A stretch of 64,000 bases of DNA, from positions 2,356,001-2,420,000 of the forward strand of contig JAXMBC010000001.1 in assembly GCA_046350055.1 (NCBI GenBank), given 5' to 3'. This stretch comes from JAEUIE01 sp046350055. GTDB lineage: Bacteria; Planctomycetota; Planctomycetia; Gemmatales; HRBIN36. A program made the translations under genes and the position numbers. Shown one piece after another: positions 53,503 through 63,078 of this stretch. The notes below the pieces were generated by a model, which had not been told where the DNA came from, searched no databases, and worked only from the letters and a program-made list of their open reading frames with translations. Positions within the stretch are counted from its first letter, which is position 1, and each line of letters begins with the position of its first letter.

Positions 53503-55017
53503 TCACTTCCGTGGCACAGCAAACTCAAGATCCTGCCGGGCACCTGGCTTGAACCAGTATTGAAAGTGTGGCGTGGTCCGGGCCAACTGGAACCCCTTCA
53601 GGTGTTCCGCCACCTCAGGCCACTCGATCATCGGCACGTAGGGCGTCGGAAACACCATGATCTCGGCACGGGACATCTCCTGCTGGAATCCATGGCGTTC
53701 CCATTCCCGGGCGGGCAAGCGAAGATACGACCAGGTTGGCACCCCGCGAACGCCAAGCAGCACCGCGGGAGCCCCTTGCTTGGTCACGAACAACAGCACT
53801 TGCTCTTTCGCCAACTGCTCGATCTGCTCCAGTTCCTGATGATACTCCGTCGCCATGAAGAGCCCATGCCTGTCGGGAAAGCTCTGCTTCTTCTTCCAGT
53901 TCTGCGTGCTGTTTGTCACCGTCGGCACCAGGCTGCACACGGTGAGCACCATCAGCACCGGCAGGAAGTATCGGGAAATGTGTCCCCGCTGCGAGAGGGC
54001 CGCCGCGATGCCGAACACCAGCAAATATGGCTCATACAGCCATGACCACTCATTGCCGAAGAGCACCAGGATGAAAATCACATGCAGCAGCCCGCACAGC
54101 ACAAGGCAAATCTGCTGCAGCGTGGCCGTTCGCGTGCTGAGCCCGCGGACAATCGCCAGGCTGGTCTGATGTAACAGATAAAGCGTGCCCGCGACCCAAA
54201 GGCCGGCAGGCGTCAGCAGATAGTGCTTAATCAACTGGGGCAGATCGCTAAAGGGAGGCAGCCAGAACAGCGAACCCTGAGTGAAGAAACCGTGGGACAC
54301 CTCCTGATATCCCTGCATGGCGGAGAGGGGCAGCAAAGTATGGAGGTACACCTGCCAGCCCCAGGCCCCGCAGACATAGCCCGAATAAACAAGCAGCAGA
54401 ATCAGCGAAGGCAGCATCTGCCTCGCTACCTCCCAGGTTCGCTGACGCCATCCAACTGCATCACTGCGGATGAACATCAGCAGGATCAGGAACAGTCCCA
54501 CGAAGTATGCCAGGGCCGGCTTGAAGAGCAGGGCCAGCGTGGCCAGAAACAATGCACCAGTGTACCGCCGCTTCAGCGCCAGAGAGAGTGAGAGGATCAC
54601 CAGGGCCGACTCCATGGTGTGGGCCGTGGTGAACCATAGAAAGCAGAACAGGTACGGGGACGACAACAGTACCAGCCCCAGCAACGGCTTACTGCGGTGC
54701 CAGCCCATCGATAACATCAGATCCGCCGTCCCCCAGGCCAGGAGCAGCCGACACAGCATATTGAGCAGATGATTCGACCAGGGGGTATATCCAACAACAC
54801 CATACCACACCCGGTTGACCCAAAGGGTGCCAAATCCATAGTAGTAGTTGAAATCGAGCCAGGGCGTCGCGCCCCGGTCCATCAACTCGGCTGCCATCAG
54901 ACTACTGCCCGTATCGCCATAGTAATAATGCACCTCATTGTAATGGTTGGGCAGCGTCGCAACATGATATACCAGGCACAGCAAAGCGAGCACGACAAAG
55001 AGCTGTAATCGCGACAC
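53503..55017 (-). CDS. Polytopic membrane protein, glycosyltransferase-like
   Basis: A 504-residue protein with about ten hydrophobic segments in the first 400 residues. The N-terminus (HYYYGDTGSSLMAAELMDRGATPWLDFNYYYGFG) resembles the first periplasmic loop of GT-C type dolichyl-phosphate mannosyl/arabinosyl transferases, where an Asp is catalytic. The last 110 residues are soluble. Substrate unknown. Its stop is 5 bases from the stop of the prepilin-like gene (convergent). A 43-base piece of its 3' end is duplicated at 55441-55483. Confidence 0.7.
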   Translation of the reverse strand: MSRLQLFVVLALLCLVYHVATLPNHYNEVHYYYGDTGSSLMAAELMDRGATPWLDFNYYYGFGTLWVNRVWYGVVGYTPWSNHLLNMLCRLLLAWGTADLMLSMGWHRSKPLLGLVLLSSPYLFCFLWFTTAHTMESALVILSLSLALKRRYTGALFLATLALLFKPALAYFVGLFLILLMFIRSDAVGWRQRTWEVARQMLPSLILLLVYSGYVCGAWGWQVYLHTLLPLSAMQGYQEVSHGFFTQGSLFWLPPFSDLPQLIKHYLLTPAGLWVAGTLYLLHQTSLAIVRGLSTRTATLQQICLVLCGLLHVIFILVLFGNEWSWLYEPYLLVFGIAAALSQRGHISRYFLPVLMVLTVCSLVPTVTNSTQNWKKKQSFPDRHGLFMATEYHQELEQIEQLAKEQVLLFVTKQGAPAVLLGVRGVPTWSYLRLPAREWERHGFQQEMSRAEIMVFPTPYVPMIEWPEVAEHLKGFQLARTTPHFQYWFKPGARQDLEFAVPRK

Positions 55018-55495
55018 ACAATACTCCCGACAAATCCATCAGCATCTTCTGCAGTCTAACACACAATCACCTCCACCGTTGTCAAAACAGTTGGCAGGCA
55101 TGTGCCACGTCGAACCCGTCACCGCCGACCGCATCAAAGCTTGGATCGACGCCGGCCTGCAGTTCCTGATCCCGCAGCAGTAGCCAATCAACTGAATATG
55201 CACTCTGATTTTGTGGTACAGACATTCCAGTCTGTGCGATCGGGTGTTTGTGGACGAAATCCGTGCCACGGATGTGATGTACTCATCTCATCCGTGTTCG
55301 ATAACATGGGTAGTGTTCTTCAAGGTGCGCTTCATTGGCTGGACCAACGGCAGCCCTTGATCATGCTTAACAAAGAATCGTTGCCTTTGATAAATGCTAT
55401 AGGGTGAGTCGTAGTGCCAGTACGGAGGAAAGGAGTACCTCACCTCCTTGGCACAGCAAACTCAAGATCCTGCCGGACATCTGACGAGGTGAACA
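55018..55495. pseudogene. Remnants of a duplicated prepilin/membrane-protein gene junction
   Basis: Bases 55104-55183 match 53419-53498 (about 80 bases, a few changes) and encode the last 26 residues of the prepilin-like protein (HVEPVTADRIKAW...QQ, then stop). Bases 55441-55483 match 53504-53546, the end of the membrane-protein gene. Between them is about 255 bases of unrelated sequence with two hairpins: ACAGAC-6-GTCTGT at 55218-55235 and CACGGATG...CATCCGTG at 55267-55296. The piece looks like an eroded second copy of the gene junction interrupted by a later insertion. Confidence 0.7.
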
Positions 55496-55981
55496 ATGAC
55501 AATGCCTGGAAACGCTATTATGGATCAACTGGAACTAGAGGGCTATGACAGGGATTGGTTCGCGAAATGCAAAAGTCACCTTTGTCATTTTGCAACTATG
55601 GGGGAAGGTCCAGTGCCTGTTAGCATCTGCAACGACCCGTTTTCGTATCATAGAATACTAGATTATTTCCAAAATGATGCACTGGATACATCTGGATATG
55701 TAATCAATAATAACTTGCAACACCTACTTGGCAAAAAGATTGCTAATATGGATGAGTTTACCAGATCATTTGCCTCATATACAAGGAAAGGGCTGTATTC
55801 ATTTATGCCGATTATCAGCGATGACTATCCAGTGAAGAAGTATGTGCTGGTATCTTATCCTGCCATACCTTTAGATGTGGAAAACATTCCTGGCAACATA
55901 ATAGATTGCATACGTTTTACGCTAGGGAATATTGAAGAAGTTATAGATATCGAATTATTAATGCCATTTATTACAAATTAG
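55496..55981 (+). CDS. AT-rich orphan protein of unknown function
   Basis: A 161-residue cytosolic-looking protein with no recognised domain (GYDRDWFAKCKSHLCHFATM, YHRILDYFQNDALDTSGYVI, YVLVSYPAIPLDVENIP). Its base composition is clearly AT-richer than its neighbours, suggesting recent transfer. GACGAGGTGAACA precedes the ATG. It begins 12 bases after the duplicated gene remnant. Orphan proteins of this size and composition are sometimes immunity or anti-phage proteins, but nothing in the sequence proves it. Confidence 0.65.
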   Translation: MTMPGNAIMDQLELEGYDRDWFAKCKSHLCHFATMGEGPVPVSICNDPFSYHRILDYFQNDALDTSGYVINNNLQHLLGKKIANMDEFTRSFASYTRKGLYSFMPIISDDYPVKKYVLVSYPAIPLDVENIPGNIIDCIRFTLGNIEEVIDIELLMPFITN

Positions 55982-56131
55982 AGAAGTTCGTGGCAGGCCA
56001 GGGTAGCACTGCACTGCATGAGATTGTTGTGGCACTGTTTTCTGTATTTCGAAAGCAGTGCAAGTCACAAGAAGGTGCTGCGTGATCCAGACACTGCACT
56101 CGGCGTACCGAGTACAGCGTCACAAAAATTA

Positions 56132-57613
56132 CTACGCAAACAGCGACGTCACCGACTGTGCCTGCACCAACTCGCGGGGCTGGTTCAAATGGTTATACAC
56201 AATCGTGTGCGGGTCGATGCCGAAGGCGTGGTAGATGGTCGCCAGGATTTCGATGGGGTGCACCGGGTCCTTCTTCGGACTGCTGGCGGTCTTGTCAGAC
56301 TCGCCATGCACGTAGCCCCGCTTGATGCCGGCACCACCCATGATCGCGGTGTAGCAGTACGGCCAGTGGTCGCGGCCGTCGGCACTGTTGCCATTGCCAC
56401 TGGTGCTGACCCCCTTCTGCGGGCTGCGGCCAAACTCCCCGATCACCACCACCAGCGTATCCTTGAGCAGGCCACGCTGATCGAGATCAGTGAAGAGGCC
56501 AGACAGGCCCGCATCGAGCATCGGGGCTGACTGGTTCTTCATGCGCTTGGTCAGTTCCACGTGGTGATCCCACGAGTGGTTATCGGAGTTGGCCACCTTG
56601 GGCCAGATGACCTCGACCACACGGGTGCCCGCTTCCACCAGGCGGCGGGCAAGCAGCAGGCTCTGGCCGAAGGTGTTGCGGCCGTAGCTGTCGCGCAACC
56701 TGGCGTCTTCCTGGCTGAGGTCGAACGCTTCGCGGGCCTTCCCGGAGAGCACCAGGGACAGGGCCTTTTCATAGTAGGGCCCGAGGTTGTATTCCTGCAC
56801 CGCTTTGTCGACTTCAGGCATGCCGGCGTTGATGGTGTCGCGGAGCTTGGCCCGGCGCTGCAGGCGGGAAGCAAACACTTCCGGACGCAGCTTGAGGTCA
56901 TCGACCCGGATGCGTTCCATCTTCGACATGTCGAGATCGTCGCCATCGGGGTAGAGCGTGTAGGGATCAAAGGCCCGGCCGAGGAACCCGGCGGTGCCAC
57001 CCTTGCCCACCACGTTCGATTCCTGCAGCGGGCGAGGCAGCATGACAAACGGCAGCATCGGCTCTTCGGGTGGCTTGAGGCGGGCGATGTTCGAGCCGAA
57101 GTTGGGGAAGTCCTTGGGATCAGGCGGCTCGAGCTGGCCCGAGGGGCTGACCTTGTCGGTCGTGTAGCCGGTCATGAGCTGGTAGATGGCAGCGGTGTGA
57201 TTGAAGAGGCCGTTGGGCGTATAGCTCATGGAGCGGATCATGGTGAACTTGTCGTTCACCTGGGCCAGCTTCGGCAGCACTTCGGTGAAGTTGATGCCGG
57301 TCAGCTTGGTCTTGATCGGGTTGAATGCGCTGCGGACATTTTCCGGCACGTTCTCCTTCGGGTCCCACAGGTCGAGGTGACTGGGCCCACCTTGCAGGTA
57401 GACCATGATCACGCTCTTGGCCTTGCCGAAGCCCGCAGCGGACTTGCCTTTCGGCTCGGTCTTCTCCGAGGCCTGGGCCGACTGCAGCCGGAACAGGGTG
57501 CCCAGGCTGATGCCCAGGAGGCCCGAGCCGCCGACCCGCAGGATATCGCGGCGGCTGGCCCCCAACTGGCGGTCGCACAGGTCTTTACCAGACTGACCGG
57601 GAACGATGATCAT
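56132..57613 (-). CDS. DUF1501 family protein, Tat-exported
   Basis: A 493-residue protein. N-terminal Tat motif ASRRDILRVGGSGLLGISLG. Landmarks are SVIMVYLQGGPSHLDLWDPK, MIRSMSYTPNGLFNHTAAIY, FGQSLLLARRLVEAGTRVVE and VIGEFGRSPQKGVSTSG, all typical of DUF1501. It is downstream of the PSCyt/WD40 gene on the same strand and is probably its partner, though a 125-base inverted-repeat element separates the two. Confidence 0.92.
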   Translation of the reverse strand: MIIVPGQSGKDLCDRQLGASRRDILRVGGSGLLGISLGTLFRLQSAQASEKTEPKGKSAAGFGKAKSVIMVYLQGGPSHLDLWDPKENVPENVRSAFNPIKTKLTGINFTEVLPKLAQVNDKFTMIRSMSYTPNGLFNHTAAIYQLMTGYTTDKVSPSGQLEPPDPKDFPNFGSNIARLKPPEEPMLPFVMLPRPLQESNVVGKGGTAGFLGRAFDPYTLYPDGDDLDMSKMERIRVDDLKLRPEVFASRLQRRAKLRDTINAGMPEVDKAVQEYNLGPYYEKALSLVLSGKAREAFDLSQEDARLRDSYGRNTFGQSLLLARRLVEAGTRVVEVIWPKVANSDNHSWDHHVELTKRMKNQSAPMLDAGLSGLFTDLDQRGLLKDTLVVVIGEFGRSPQKGVSTSGNGNSADGRDHWPYCYTAIMGGAGIKRGYVHGESDKTASSPKKDPVHPIEILATIYHAFGIDPHTIVYNHLNQPRELVQAQSVTSLFA

Positions 57614-57628
57614 GATTCACTCCGTATA

Positions 57629-57753
57629 GTAGACGCGGCTTCCAGCCGCGTAAGCGACGACTCGTGGTTCTGCAACATGGCTGAAACCTGGAGTCATTCG
57701 CACTGGTTGCACCATTACTTTGTGTTGCAGACGCGGCGAGACGCCGCGTCTAC
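57629..57753. repeat. MITE-like element with GTAGACGCGGC ends
   Basis: An 11-bp inverted terminal repeat GTAGACGCGGC (57629-57639) and GCCGCGTCTAC (57743-57753), each adjoining an inner hairpin (CGCGGC...GCCGCG; GACGCGGC...GCCGCGTC). It fills almost all the gap between the PSCyt/WD40 gene and its DUF1501 partner and ends one base from the former's stop codon. Confidence 0.7.
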
Positions 57754-57754
57754 T

Positions 57755-60700
57755 TTAGTGGTTGAACAGAAACGCCGGGCTGTTGATCAACGCCCACGCC
57801 AGGTCTTGCGCGGCGGTGAGGCGTGGGTTAGTCTGTTGCTGTTTGCTCATCTCCAGATCAGCTCGCAGTTGCAGCAGCTTGCTGTCGGTTGACACCGGCT
57901 TGCTGACTTCCACCAGTTGTGCCTTGAGTTCTTTCACTTTGGGATCGATGGGAAGCGGCATGCGGGCCTGGGCCAGGTCGGTCTGGACCTTGCTCAGAGC
58001 TGGGTCCGCATTGCGATAGAACTTCAGCAGCAGTTGCTTCTGTTCCGGGCTTTGCTTGTCAGCGGCCAGGTCCAGGATGCTGCGGAACTCATCCGCCAGG
58101 CCCAGGGTGATAGGCTTTGCTTTGGTAGTAGCAGCCGAGAGGCGGAAGCGGCCAATGGTGTGGTCCAGCAGGTTGAACCGGTGCACCAGTTTGAAGGTCA
58201 GCACGCTGCCTTCCTCGAAGCCGATAGGTTCCTTGAGCTGGAAGACCACCCAGTGAGTGATGCCGGTGACAGGCACCACGGCCCAGCCTTTCTGATCATT
58301 GGTTTTACCATCGATCAGGAACTCGGGGCCGAAGCTTTCCTGCGAGTAATCAGCCAGGGCTTTGGTGATCTCCACTTTCTTCGCTTTGCCCGGGTCGTTG
58401 CGGGGAGCGATGGTGACTTCAAACTCGGAGAGCACGAAATTGCCATTGGGTGCCCGGCCTGGTCCCTGGCTGGGCAGCTTGTCGTCCATCAGCACTTCCA
58501 ACCGCAGGGCAGTGATGCCCCTGACTTCAGTGCTGGCTGTTACCGTGTAGTCCGACTTCTTCAGCTCGCCGCTGGCCACCAGGGAGAGGTCATCCCGCTT
58601 GGCAATGCTCGAGCCATTGGTGGCAGAGTAGCTGGATGGATTGAAGCGGAACCATTCGATCTGCGTAGCCTTGGTCTTCTGGTACTCTGCAGCCTTGGCA
58701 CTGAGGATGCTGCTTTCAAGCTTCTGCTGCTCAGCTTCAAGGGATTTGACCTTGGCGAGCCGCTGTTTTTCCATCTCTGCCCGGGCGGGGGCGATGGCCT
58801 TTTCATGAGCTTCCAGTTCAGCCTTGGTCTTGTTGATGGCTGCGGTCCGATCAGCTTCCTTCTTCGCCAGCACCGGTGCCCACCACTTTTCCCGTTCCTC
58901 AGCTGCCTTGACCAGCGCTTGATGGTCAACACTGATTTCGCGGAAGATCTTGTGGGCTTCTTCCTTCTCCATGGTGGTGGCAGGGCGATTGAGGATGCGC
59001 AGGAAGAGCTGGTTGATGAGTTTGTCGTCGTCTTTCTCCGCAGCCACCAGTTTGACGAGCTCGTTCTGCGTATCGCTGATGGCATCGGCAATGGTTTGAC
59101 CATTGACCAGGGCCATCACGGGCCCCAGTTGCAGGCCGGAACTGCGTTCACATTCGCAGGCACTCTCCCGCACCGGGCGGCCCAGCGTGGAGAGGAACCC
59201 GGTCGGCAGTTCCACGCCGACATCTGGCAGGGCGGCGGCACGGGTACCCGCGGGTACACCGGGGATCTTGGTGACAGCCCCGGTGACTCGGTACACCGTA
59301 TCATAGAGCACTTCCGCAGGCAGCCGCTTGGCGGTGGCATGCGAGAAGTTGTGCTTGTCGTCAGCGTTCCAGCGGTTGCTGGTCACTGCCAGTTGATAGG
59401 TGCGGGACTTGGCAATGAGGGCCATCAACTGCCGCACGTTGAAGTTGCTCTTGATGAACTCAACTGTGAGGTAGTCGAGCAGTTCCGGGTTCGAGGGCGG
59501 GTTGCCTGCCCGGATATCGTCGAGCGGTTCGATCAGGCCGACGCCATGCAGATAACCCCAGATGCGGTTGACGTAGCTGCGGGCGAAGTACTGGTTGTCG
59601 CGAGCAGTGATCCACTGGGCCAACTGGTCACGACGGGCTACCGGCAGAGCCCGGGCGTACCACGGCACCTGCTTGCCAGGTTCGACTTTAGCAGGGTAGG
59701 GAAACTTCGGGGCAGTGACCTGCTGGGTGCGATCATGCTTGATCTCACCGGTCGGCATGTCTTCGACCATTTCATAGAAGGGCTTGGCTCCCTCGACATC
59801 GGTGCCGCCGATCCTGCGATTGTTGCTGGCCGGATCGCTCTTCAGCTGCACCTGGGCGAAGAACGCAGCAGTCTGGTAGTAGTTGTCCTGGGTCCAGCGT
59901 TCGAACGGATGGTCGTGGCACTTGTTGCAGTTGAAGCGTACACCCAGGAAGAGGTGGGTGGTGTTCTCCATCATCGCTGTCGGGTCGCGGAGAATCTTGT
60001 AGTACGCTGCGGCAGGGTTATCCTTGTTGGAGCCTCTGGCAGTCAGCACCTTGCGGACGAACTGGTCGTAAGGAGTGTTTTTCTCCACTTCGTTGCGAAT
60101 CCACTGGCGGAAGGCAGCAGCACCTTCCGGAGCAAGGAACTTGCGGTTCACCTGCAGCAGATCGGCCCATTTGTTGGTCCAGTAGTCAACGAAATCAGGC
60201 GAGCCGATGAGCTTGTCGATCAGGGCTTCGCGTTTCTTCTTGCTGGGGGCAGGATCTTTCTCAAAAGCAACGATAGTTTCAGGTGAGGGAGGCAAACCGG
60301 TGAGATCCAGGTGGACACGTCGGATGAAGTCGAGATCGGAACAGAGTTCCGAGGGCAGGATCTTCATCCGCTGCCACTTGGCTGCCACCAGTTCATCAAT
60401 GCGGTTGTAGCTTTCAGGCTGCTTCCAGACAAAGCCGGTGCGGTCGCCCATCACCGTGAGCGTGGTAGCTGCGTAGGCACCTTCGAAGCGGGCGAGAATG
60501 GGAGCTTCACCGCGGCGGACAGCGGTGAGCAGGCTGGCCTTGTTATGCGTAGCCACCTCAGTGTTACCACTTTCGACGATGGCTTCCTGGGTGACATCCC
60601 GTTTTTCGCCATTGGTGTAAGTGGCGATGATGCGGAACTGCTGCTTGCTGCCTTCCCGCTGGATGATGGGGTTCCTGGGCAGGATCTCGATCTCCTTCAC

Positions 60701-62866
60701 CCGGGGCGAATCGGTCTTGAGCGTCGCACCACTGGCGATCCAGCGTTTGAGGATTTCGTAGTAAGCCTGGCCTTCCTTTGTCAGTTGTCCGCCTACGTGC
60801 GGTACACCTGCGGAAGCCTTCATCAGCATCAGGCTGGATTCAGGGCTAGCCACATTGGTACGCCGGGCAGCCAATTCATCGGTGAAGGCACGTACGTCGT
60901 AAATGGGATCATAGCCCCGCAGGCTGAGTTTGAAGCCCGCCTTGCCCGCCTGCGCTCCATGACAGGTGCCGGTGTTGCAGCCCATCTTGGACAGGATCGG
61001 CATCACATCGTGAATGTAATCGATTCTGGGATTGTCGTAGTTGGCGACATCCACCTGGATAACTGTGGAGACGTTGCCCAGGCTCATCTTCACCTGGCTT
61101 GCCCCGTTGGCCTGCGGACGTATGAGACCGGTAGGGTCAATGGCGATTCCACCCGAGCTGATTTCAAATCGCAGTTGCCGGGTGACGTCTACACTATCGA
61201 TGCTGCCATCCGCCGCACGCACTTTACCGAAGACGACCAGTTGGGCGTAATCGAACGGCCCCTGGAGGACGATATGTCTGGCCAGAGGTTCCAGGCTCAC
61301 CAGCGTAGTGTCTGTGGGCAACTTTTCGGACGTGACTGGTTCCTGAGGCCGGGCCGCAGCAATCGTGCTGCTAGCGGCTGACTTCTCCAGCTTGGGTGCA
61401 ACCGGGCTGGTCTTCAGCAGCTTGCCTGATTTGGTTTCATACTGTCGCAGTTGACCATCGGCCCCGGTGACTGCGACGCTCTCTCCGTTGGGATGGAACG
61501 CTACAGCAAAGAGGGCAGCGTTCTCCGTCCTGGCAGAGGCGAGCAGTTTCACCCCCCCCACGTGATAGTCTTCCAGTTTCTTCTTCTCAGCAGCGTTACG
61601 GCCAAAGACCTCCTTGGCCATGATCTTCTTCAGCTCATCAGGGAACTTGGTATCGAACTCGTAGCCGTAGATATTCAGTGTGCCCAGGCCATCGAGACTG
61701 CTGACAGCAGCAATGCGCTTGCCATCGCGGCTGACAGCCACGCCATTCACGCGACCCGGCATCGCGGGCAATTCACGGATGAGGTTGGAGTCGTCCCCGA
61801 TTTTGCGTTCGACATCGCGGAAGATACGGTAGACCTTGGGTTTGCCATCGGCCCCACCAACCACGAATTCATCACGGGTGGGATGCATGGCAACGGCACT
61901 GATGCCACCGCGCAGAGCACCAGGGGTGATGGAGGTGATGTTGTCCACGAACCGCTGGGTCGCCACCTCGGTCAGCTTGGTGGTCATATCCCGGCTGACG
62001 GACACCAGGTGCGTGCCTTTGGGGTTGAACGCCGTATCGAGCGGCCAGTCACTGTGCGAACCCTGCTGCAAGACCTGTTGACCGGTCTTGGCATCAATGG
62101 CCCGCACCGTGTTGTCGGCACAGCCGAAGGCAACCTTGCTTCCATCAGGGGACCAGCTCACCCCGTAGAGCGTATCGAACCCCTGACTGACAGAGAGGAC
62201 TAACTTCTTGTCGGCGATTTTCCAGATCTGCACTTCCCCCTGGCGGGCAGGCAGACCACCAGCCACCGCGAGGTATTCGCTGTTGGGCGAGAACCTGAGC
62301 GACTGAATGCGTTCGGACAGGCCAATGAGCCGGGCTTCGAGCTTGCTCATGTCTGCGGTGTAGAGCAGCACTTCATGGAAGCCTGCTATGGCCAGGTACT
62401 TGCCATTGGGCGAATAGTCGATGGCAGAAACAACAGGCGGGCGCGTGTAAACGGGCGGCTGGGCAGCACTGTAGGCCTTCACCGGCAGTGAATCATCCCT
62501 GGCACCCTGGGCGATCCAGCGCTTGATCAAATCGAGTTCAGCATCGCTCAACGGGGCCCGACCATCAGGAGGCATCTTGGCTTTGCCCTGGATGGGGGTG
62601 ATGTCGGTCAGCAGCCTGCTCTGTTCCGGATGGTGGGGGACAATGGCCTTATCGCCTGATTCGCCACCAGCCAGCAGCTGGGCAAAGCTGGTCATGATGT
62701 AACCCGATTTGGCTTTGGCAGGCTGATGGCAACCCTGGCAATGGGCCTGGAATATAGGCCGAATCTGCTTGTCGTAACTGATGGGCTTGGCATCGTCCGC
62801 CAGAGTCAGCGAAGGAGCTACACAGGCCAACCATACGACGAACCAGCGGCTGGGAAGAGACAGCAT
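57755..62866 (-). CDS. PSCyt1-WD40-DUF1549-DUF1553 giant surface protein
   Basis: A 1703-residue exported protein. After a signal peptide a haem motif C43-Q-G-C-H47 (PSCyt1) is followed by WD40-like repeats at about 130-480 (VSAIDYSPNGKYLAIAGFHE, LRFSPNSEYLAVAGG, VSWSPDGSKVAFGCADNTVR). A second haem-type motif is in MGCNTGTCHGAQAGKAG near residue 635, then a Big_2-like segment (KQQFRIIATYTNGEKRDVTQ), DUF1549 (LDFIRRVHLDLTGLPPSPE, CNKCHDHPFERW), DUF1553 (YVNRIWGYLHGVGLIEPLDD) and a coiled coil at about 1290-1370. It works with the DUF1501 protein downstream. The electron-transfer role is inferred. Confidence 0.9.
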   Translation of the reverse strand: MLSLPSRWFVVWLACVAPSLTLADDAKPISYDKQIRPIFQAHCQGCHQPAKAKSGYIMTSFAQLLAGGESGDKAIVPHHPEQSRLLTDITPIQGKAKMPPDGRAPLSDAELDLIKRWIAQGARDDSLPVKAYSAAQPPVYTRPPVVSAIDYSPNGKYLAIAGFHEVLLYTADMSKLEARLIGLSERIQSLRFSPNSEYLAVAGGLPARQGEVQIWKIADKKLVLSVSQGFDTLYGVSWSPDGSKVAFGCADNTVRAIDAKTGQQVLQQGSHSDWPLDTAFNPKGTHLVSVSRDMTTKLTEVATQRFVDNITSITPGALRGGISAVAMHPTRDEFVVGGADGKPKVYRIFRDVERKIGDDSNLIRELPAMPGRVNGVAVSRDGKRIAAVSSLDGLGTLNIYGYEFDTKFPDELKKIMAKEVFGRNAAEKKKLEDYHVGGVKLLASARTENAALFAVAFHPNGESVAVTGADGQLRQYETKSGKLLKTSPVAPKLEKSAASSTIAAARPQEPVTSEKLPTDTTLVSLEPLARHIVLQGPFDYAQLVVFGKVRAADGSIDSVDVTRQLRFEISSGGIAIDPTGLIRPQANGASQVKMSLGNVSTVIQVDVANYDNPRIDYIHDVMPILSKMGCNTGTCHGAQAGKAGFKLSLRGYDPIYDVRAFTDELAARRTNVASPESSLMLMKASAGVPHVGGQLTKEGQAYYEILKRWIASGATLKTDSPRVKEIEILPRNPIIQREGSKQQFRIIATYTNGEKRDVTQEAIVESGNTEVATHNKASLLTAVRRGEAPILARFEGAYAATTLTVMGDRTGFVWKQPESYNRIDELVAAKWQRMKILPSELCSDLDFIRRVHLDLTGLPPSPETIVAFEKDPAPSKKKREALIDKLIGSPDFVDYWTNKWADLLQVNRKFLAPEGAAAFRQWIRNEVEKNTPYDQFVRKVLTARGSNKDNPAAAYYKILRDPTAMMENTTHLFLGVRFNCNKCHDHPFERWTQDNYYQTAAFFAQVQLKSDPASNNRRIGGTDVEGAKPFYEMVEDMPTGEIKHDRTQQVTAPKFPYPAKVEPGKQVPWYARALPVARRDQLAQWITARDNQYFARSYVNRIWGYLHGVGLIEPLDDIRAGNPPSNPELLDYLTVEFIKSNFNVRQLMALIAKSRTYQLAVTSNRWNADDKHNFSHATAKRLPAEVLYDTVYRVTGAVTKIPGVPAGTRAAALPDVGVELPTGFLSTLGRPVRESACECERSSGLQLGPVMALVNGQTIADAISDTQNELVKLVAAEKDDDKLINQLFLRILNRPATTMEKEEAHKIFREISVDHQALVKAAEEREKWWAPVLAKKEADRTAAINKTKAELEAHEKAIAPARAEMEKQRLAKVKSLEAEQQKLESSILSAKAAEYQKTKATQIEWFRFNPSSYSATNGSSIAKRDDLSLVASGELKKSDYTVTASTEVRGITALRLEVLMDDKLPSQGPGRAPNGNFVLSEFEVTIAPRNDPGKAKKVEITKALADYSQESFGPEFLIDGKTNDQKGWAVVPVTGITHWVVFQLKEPIGFEEGSVLTFKLVHRFNLLDHTIGRFRLSAATTKAKPITLGLADEFRSILDLAADKQSPEQKQLLLKFYRNADPALSKVQTDLAQARMPLPIDPKVKELKAQLVEVSKPVSTDSKLLQLRADLEMSKQQQTNPRLTAAQDLAWALINSPAFLFNH

Positions 62867-63078
62867 AAGCAGGCATTCCTGGTGGATATCAAACGCAAAC
62901 GGTAGGATCGCAGGCAGATAGTACAGTTTACCTGATCCTGCTCAGGCTGCAACAGAATTCAGGCCATAGCGTCAATTCCCTCAATTTAGCCCCCGTGCTA
63001 TTCAGGCGTGGGGGCGGGCGGTAGCTTGATGACTTCTACGATCAAGTGTTCTGAAGAAAGTGAACAACAGCTTAATGA

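Noticed and set aside
53560..54045. Rightward open frames antisense to the membrane-protein gene
   Set aside because: They are long only because of high-GC codon bias on the opposite strand; there is no domain or start signal.
57917..60286. A 789-codon rightward frame antisense to the PSCyt/WD40 gene
   Set aside because: It is a shadow frame of a well-supported family gene; its sequence is low in recognisable structure and has no ribosome binding site.
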